DNA from: Pictodentalium vernedei | Lineage: Eukaryota > Mollusca > Scaphopoda > Dentaliida > Dentaliidae | Direction: 5' to 3' | DNA: 64,000 nt | Assembly: GCA_031216915.1 (NCBI GenBank) | Contig: CM062297.1 | Span: 538,244,971-538,308,970 of the forward strand | Part shown: positions 59,332-64,000 of the stretch, in pieces | Position numbering within the stretch: position 1 is the first letter of the stretch | Layout of the letters: each line of letters opens with the position of its first letter | Translations under genes and position numbers: made by a program | Notes under the pieces: generated by a model | What the model was told of the DNA's origin: nothing | Database searches by the model: none | The model's input: only the letters and a program-made list of their open reading frames with translations

Positions 59332-60152
59332 GGCAATTAGTTGACTAGTGAGTGATTACAATATATTTTCTTTATTGCTGTCATGGAACATTACTTGGTG
59401 CTGATCCTTACTGGGTTTGGTTCAGGCAACAGGGAGGAATGTTTGTACTTGTAATTTGTTTCAATATGATTTTGGTAGCAAAATGTCAAAACTTCATCAG
59501 AGCTCCACAAACATCGCTCACTAAGAAATAATTTAATTATTAATTAGTACTTCAGCATGTAGTTATATCCTGACAGTAATAAGTACAAAATTGAGTTTAG
59601 CCAATCATTTATATCAAAAATGCTCTCTTCAGATTACCTGCACGCCAGGCTTTCGTTAGTGCTGAGCGATGTACTGCTTTTGATTAACAGGAGCACTTTG
59701 TGGAAGTCTGCACATTCTCTTGCTGCAGTAAAGTATGAACAATAATCGATCATATCAGAGACAAATTATTGAATCAATTTTCAAATTGTAAAATTATGCC
59801 ATTTCATCAAACATACTGTACTCTTTGTGTTGATGTAATTTTCAATTTCTCAAGCACTGTAAATTTATTTAAAAGTAAGCTAGTAAATGGAATTGACAGA
59901 GAAGTGTAATACATTTCTGCACAATGGCTAATCGTGAGTACAACATGAATTCAAGTTCAGCTAATTGATTATACCCATGTTGCCCATTTTAGAGTTTCCA
60001 CCTCAGGCATTGGTTACAAGGTCTTATTTTAACCCCTCTCCCCCAAGTCCCCATACAGACACAAACAGCCCCTTCTATATTGGTCTGAAGAAGTTGTCTC
60101 ATGAGCATTCTTATTGAGAACTCCACTGGTAGGATGCATTTTTATCTTAATA
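59332..60152. other. Unassigned AT-rich sequence
   Basis: No gene or repeat family recognised. Confidence 0.5.
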
Positions 60153-60209
60153 GTGTTTTTACATCATTGTTAGCTGCCTGTGCAGGCAACGAAAAATGAT
60201 GTAAAACAC
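60153..60209. other. Strong isolated hairpin
   Basis: Arms GTGTTTTTACATCATT and AATGATGTAAAACAC pair over 15 bp with one bulged T. The loop contains a second 6-bp stem TGCCTG / CAGGCA. About 57 nt in total, with no tandem array beside it. It could be a MITE remnant or a structured RNA; nothing in the sequence decides. Confidence 0.7.
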
Positions 60210-60806
60210 TGTTGAAACATCTGCAGCTGTGTACCTGTATTTATCACACACCTATTAATGTAAAACATGGGATTTCCACTGTTCTGTCTGTACAATAAAA
60301 ATAAAGTTGTATATCACATGTGATGATACAAAACATGTTTGATTTCATTTCTAACATAAACAAAGGAATGTGTCTAAATAAATCACATCAATCATTGGTT
60401 GAATGCACCAGATTCATCGTCGCTAGGAAATTCCAAGTTCATCACTTAGATTTATTTACTCGGGATATTTAAACAATCAGATTCGAGTACAAAATTTACA
60501 AAATAAAAATAACATTCTGACTACTTGTTCCTTGACAATTGGTCATATAATGATGGAGTGTGCAAAACTTATTAGCTGTTTAAAATGTTTTTGTTGTGTC
60601 ATTCCCTGCAGTTTTGTCAATATTTGACGTTTGATCATCGTGACTGGCACTGATTGGTGTCAACTGGTTTTGACCAATTAAATTACATAAAAATTAAAAA
60701 GCAAGGGTTAGTACCTGCCAAGTAACAGGGATGTCTTGTTGGCAACGAAGGAAACAGCAATTATCCGGTTAAAAAGTGCTTTTAGTTCAATTTTCAAGTC
60801 GACTGG

Positions 60807-60946
60807 TTGTTACATGGGAGGTGTGTGATAAATACAGAGTGGATTAAGAATTACCACACTCGATTACTTGAGTCTTTGGCTCTTGTTACATGGGAGGTGT
60901 GTGATAAATACAGAATGGATTAAGAATTATCACACTCGATTACTTG
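60807..60946 (+). repeat. 76-bp tandem duplication
   Basis: 'ttgttacatgggaggtgtgt' starts at 60,807 and 60,883, followed by 'gataaatacagagtggatta' with two changes in the second copy. An inverted match to 'gtatttatcacacacct' lies at about 60,237-60,253. Confidence 0.85.
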
Positions 60947-60948
60947 AG

Positions 60949-61225
60949 CAACGACGAGCAGCGCCAGCTCCCCAACATCGTAACTCCGCACTGCAGCACA
61001 GGCAGGGTTAGACTAGTTGAAGTCATGCAGACCACTGATGTGCAGTATGCCTTAGTACACTGCATCATCATGTCCCCATGTGAACAACCGGGGTTAAGTG
61101 ACTTGCCCAAGAACACAATGCGGGAGTCTGAAACAATTGCTCAGACGGTCACTCATCCGAGGACTAACCGGGCTTGACGTTGCTTAACTTCGGTGATCTG
61201 ACCGCAATGCCACCATGTCCCCTCC
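60949..61225 (-). mobile_element. SINE with a 5S rRNA-derived head on the common SINE body
   Basis: On the minus strand the 5' part (61,222-61,139) reads GTCAGATCACCGAAG, TTAAGCAACGTCAAG, CCCGGTTAGTCCTCGGATG and AGTGACCGTCTGAG, in the order of the 5S rRNA internal promoter (A box, intermediate element, C box). It is followed by 'gtgttcttgggcaagtcact', 'gtactaaggcatactgcaca' and 'gttggggagctggcgctgct', the same body as the tRNA-headed SINEs. The 3' tail is cut off near 60,949. This is a SINE3-type (5S-headed) element; transcription by polymerase III from the 5S-type promoter would be expected. Confidence 0.85.
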
Positions 61226-63440
61226 AGGCTAATGTAATCAACAATTTCTCCTCCATGTGATAAGGCATGTCAACCACTTCCTGCATTGATACTGCTAGTT
61301 CCCCCATGCTCCAACCGTTATTGGTATCAACACTTTTGTCCCGTCGATACTGGGACAAAATTATTTTATGGGGTAATTCCTAATTGAACGAGAGATGCAC
61401 CAAGTGATAACGATGTATGGCACACTTGCACAACACACTTTCAACTTATTTGTGAATGAACATATCAAAACACTCTAAAGGTGCATGTTCTGTCTGCATC
61501 ACAACTTCTTTGATGCCACGCATTTTGACTTTTCAAACATGGCATCAAGGACATTCAAACGTGTCGCCATCGGCTACTCCCAAGAAATTATTCTGTGGCA
61601 ACATGATTACTTTGTCGCTGGGGAATAATTGATACAATGCAATGTTTGTGATCTAGGGGACTGAGACAATTTAAATGAAAATTTCTCCCATCTGATAGTG
61701 ATAGGTCACTGAATTGTTGATTTGTCCTGGTACTGGTTTTGGTGTGACAGGCTCTGTCCTGTCCCTGCATCGGTTATATTGGTACCGGTGGTCCTTTGCC
61801 ATGCCTGATGTGATACATGTGACTGTTGTTCAAATAACAATGAAACTAAGTAACATACTGGGATATATTTATTGGTCTTTATGATCAATACTGGTATATA
61901 TGGCTATATCATGGTTGCACAATAAGTCTAGGATCAAGTTTAACCAGTTATTTATACTTTTCAGTCCCATTTTGAACAGATGATTTATACCTTGTAATTA
62001 CACTCCAGGCATCGGTTACTGAGGCCTATTTTACCAGTGAAATAAGCATGCACTAATCTACTTCCCTGGGTTCCCTCTTTGAAATGTATTTAGACTTTGA
62101 ATCTCTGAAACTGAAATTCAGTCTGAAAGACAGAAATTAAAAAAAATGTGCACAGATTTGATACATGATCACGATAATCTTGAGATGTTAAATAGGATCA
62201 CTAGCTGAATATTAGAATAATGTCCTGATCTTTGGCATAATTATTTGAAAGTCAAACTGTGGAATGTTTTTTCAACATGATTCTATGATTCTTGATACAC
62301 CTTTCAGTTCTTACCTCTGTTAAAAATGACTACCTAAAGCTTCCATGGAACAAAAGAAGGTCTTTTCAAAATGTATCACATTCAGCATGCTTGCTGTCAT
62401 AAATACTACCAAAGTTTCAGTCACCAACCACTCTCTTTATAAGCTGGTCAAAATTGGCGACAGTCGAATTCTCAACTTCATTTCCAAGGATATCAATTCT
62501 TCAATTTGTGCATACAAGGCATGGATCAACTGCTGGATTTTTACTGAAGTCAAATATTTTTCCCAGTTAATTGAAACTAACCATTTCAGTGGAGTAATCC
62601 TATTCATTTGAAAGAAAATATTTAATAATGCATCTGTAACTGTTCATTGTAAAGACTTTTTGCAATGGCAAACACAGATATATGTAGTAAATGTATCTTA
62701 CTGTATCCATTATTGTAATTGAAGTGCACGCAGGGGTTTCTCTTTTATCACTCTTGCAAATTCTGTTTCATTTTAATCTTCTCAAACTGTGATGTTAAAG
62801 CAGTCCTTACAATGTAACATTGGTATGTACTACAACAGATAATAAATTTCCACTCATTCCAGCATAATCGTTGTATACACACACTTCTAATTAGTCTTCA
62901 ACACCAAATTCACTCATCTCTCTCTAAACAGTTGATACACATTCAAAAAATATTTTCCACATCAGCAGCTGATCCATTGTTTTCATTGTAAACTGACAAC
63001 AAAATGACTCCAATCAAGAGATGAGTTGTGTAAAAATGAATCATGCATCAAATCCCATGCAAAAAAAAAAACCTACAAAAACATTCAACATTATACTCCA
63101 TTATGTAATTCATGATCACTTTGACCAGGAACTTACATTTTTTATCTCACCCTCAAATAAATAATATATCATACATAAAGTTTAGTAATAGGTAGTTTTA
63201 TTCATTCATTCAGATATACTTAATGCAACATCAGCATCAATTGCTATACTGTGGTGACTAAACTAAAGTATAAGTCAGGATTAATGGATAATTTATACCT
63301 AATGCCCACCTCAGAGTAATTCAATATGGGCATTGGATACCCAGTCCCACTTTATGAGTACACAGAATGTGTTTACCCCAGTAGATAGCAGTTTCTGTTC
63401 TAGAGTTCCCAGGGAAAATCTCTTGCATTGTTTTATTAAC
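61226..63440. other. Unassigned AT-rich sequence
   Basis: No gene, RNA or repeat family is recognised. The longest frame (62,345-62,611, 88 codons) shows no domain. It could be intronic or intergenic. Confidence 0.5.
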
Positions 63441-63445
63441 AAACA

Positions 63446-64000
63446 AGAGGCCCCACGGGGCCTGAAGTGCTCACCTTGAACAGAAGAACACAATATAAAC
63501 AGAGTCCAAAAGTGAGTCTACATTAAGCAATCCCTCTCCAAAGGATACATTGACAATCCTTGAGCCCCTCAGAAGTGACAAAAATAGTCTGAGCATCATG
63601 CCTTTTCTTCAGTTGATCATAATCTAAAATGTAGAGCTCCCCTATGAAGCCCTTGATACGATCTATGTGGATTAATTTTGTTAATCACCTCTAGATGGTA
63701 CTGAATACAAAACTTCTAATTCTTCAGCTGCATGGCCAATTCCAGCTCCCATCGAGAGTCCAAATATTAACCCAGGCTCTCGATTTGAACAAAGTTGAAT
63801 CTGACCTCCCTAGAGATGTATACCAAATATGAAAGCATTCTGGCTACTGGATATGAAGAAAAAAATTTATAAAAGTAATTTCTTCATATTGCATGAAGTT
63901 AATTTAGGCTACCATAGCGAGCCCAAATTATTAACCCAGGGAACCAATTTGAACAAAATTGAATCTGACTCCCTTAGAAATGCTGTAAACCAAATATGAA
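63446..64000 (+). repeat. Start of another 170-180-bp-monomer element, cut by the window edge
   Basis: Begins 'caag' followed by a perfect palindrome AGGCCCC-AC-GGGGCCT (63,448-63,463) and 'gaagtgctcacctt', the counterpart of the start-like block at 55,593. Two monomers follow at about 63,775-64,000 ('gttgaatctgacctccctag', 'taccaaatatgaaagcattc'). The element continues beyond the window. Confidence 0.85.

Noticed and set aside
61139-61225. Genuine 5S rRNA gene
   Set aside because: The 5' third is missing, promoter elements carry substitutions, and it continues into a SINE body rather than a T-run terminator.

Overview
The window is repeat-rich animal nuclear DNA, most likely from a marine invertebrate. 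A mollusc or related spiralian is my best guess. This rests on the style of the repeats: abundant tRNA-headed SINEs with AATAAATA tails, hairpin-ended elements carrying long tandem cores, a 'caagaggcc...ggccttaa' element start, and many poly-C/poly-G and dinucleotide runs. I found no convincing host protein-coding gene and no free-standing tRNA or rRNA gene. The long open frames belong to retrotransposons or look retrotransposon-derived. Small host exons could be hidden in the unassigned stretches, but none can be supported by eye.

Left part (1-9,097). A family of 237-bp tandem monomers occurs as an array end (1-437), as old scattered copies (about 1.1-4.3 kb) and as a young array (4,855-7,180). 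Two of these ends share a GAA tract and a perfect terminal hairpin. SINEs and TTAA-flanked foldback MITEs lie between them, followed by a compound CT/CTGT/CA microsatellite.

Centre (9,098-33,127). Three related copies of a large non-coding element (A, B, C) have a 5' hairpin, a short terminal inverted repeat placed asymmetrically, a 3' hairpin and a CTAG end. This is the architecture of a non-autonomous Helitron/Helentron-type element. A stands alone. B and C are fused head to tail, and C lacks its 5' end. The three copies act as natural controls for each other: a TTAA MITE sits only in B, a full SINE and a CR1-like LINE sit only in C, and the other copies show the matching empty sites. The LINE (27,109-31,733) has a 5'-truncated ORF1 with an SGNH-esterase-like domain and an intact 1,144-residue endonuclease/reverse transcriptase ORF2. 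It is the best-preserved coding unit in the window.

Right part (33,128-64,000). A 2.18-kb foldback element has arms of about 1 kb and a 9-bp target duplication (Mutator-like structure). A 1.29-kb hAT-like element has an 8-bp duplication and sits inside an old tandem array. After these come an array of GCAT-n-ATGC palindromes, a 144-bp satellite of about 22 copies, a 300-400-bp tandem duplication, a decayed Tc1/mariner transposase, a K/E-rich ORF1-like frame, a second broken LINE, and a molluscan-style array of about 170-180-bp monomers with a terminal hairpin. A SINE near 61 kb has a 5S rRNA-derived head on the same body as the tRNA-headed SINEs. Another copy of the 170-180-bp family runs off the right edge.

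Taken together, the window is a layered record of transposition. At least three unrelated repeat families combine a tandem-repeat core with a terminal hairpin whose loop is three bases.
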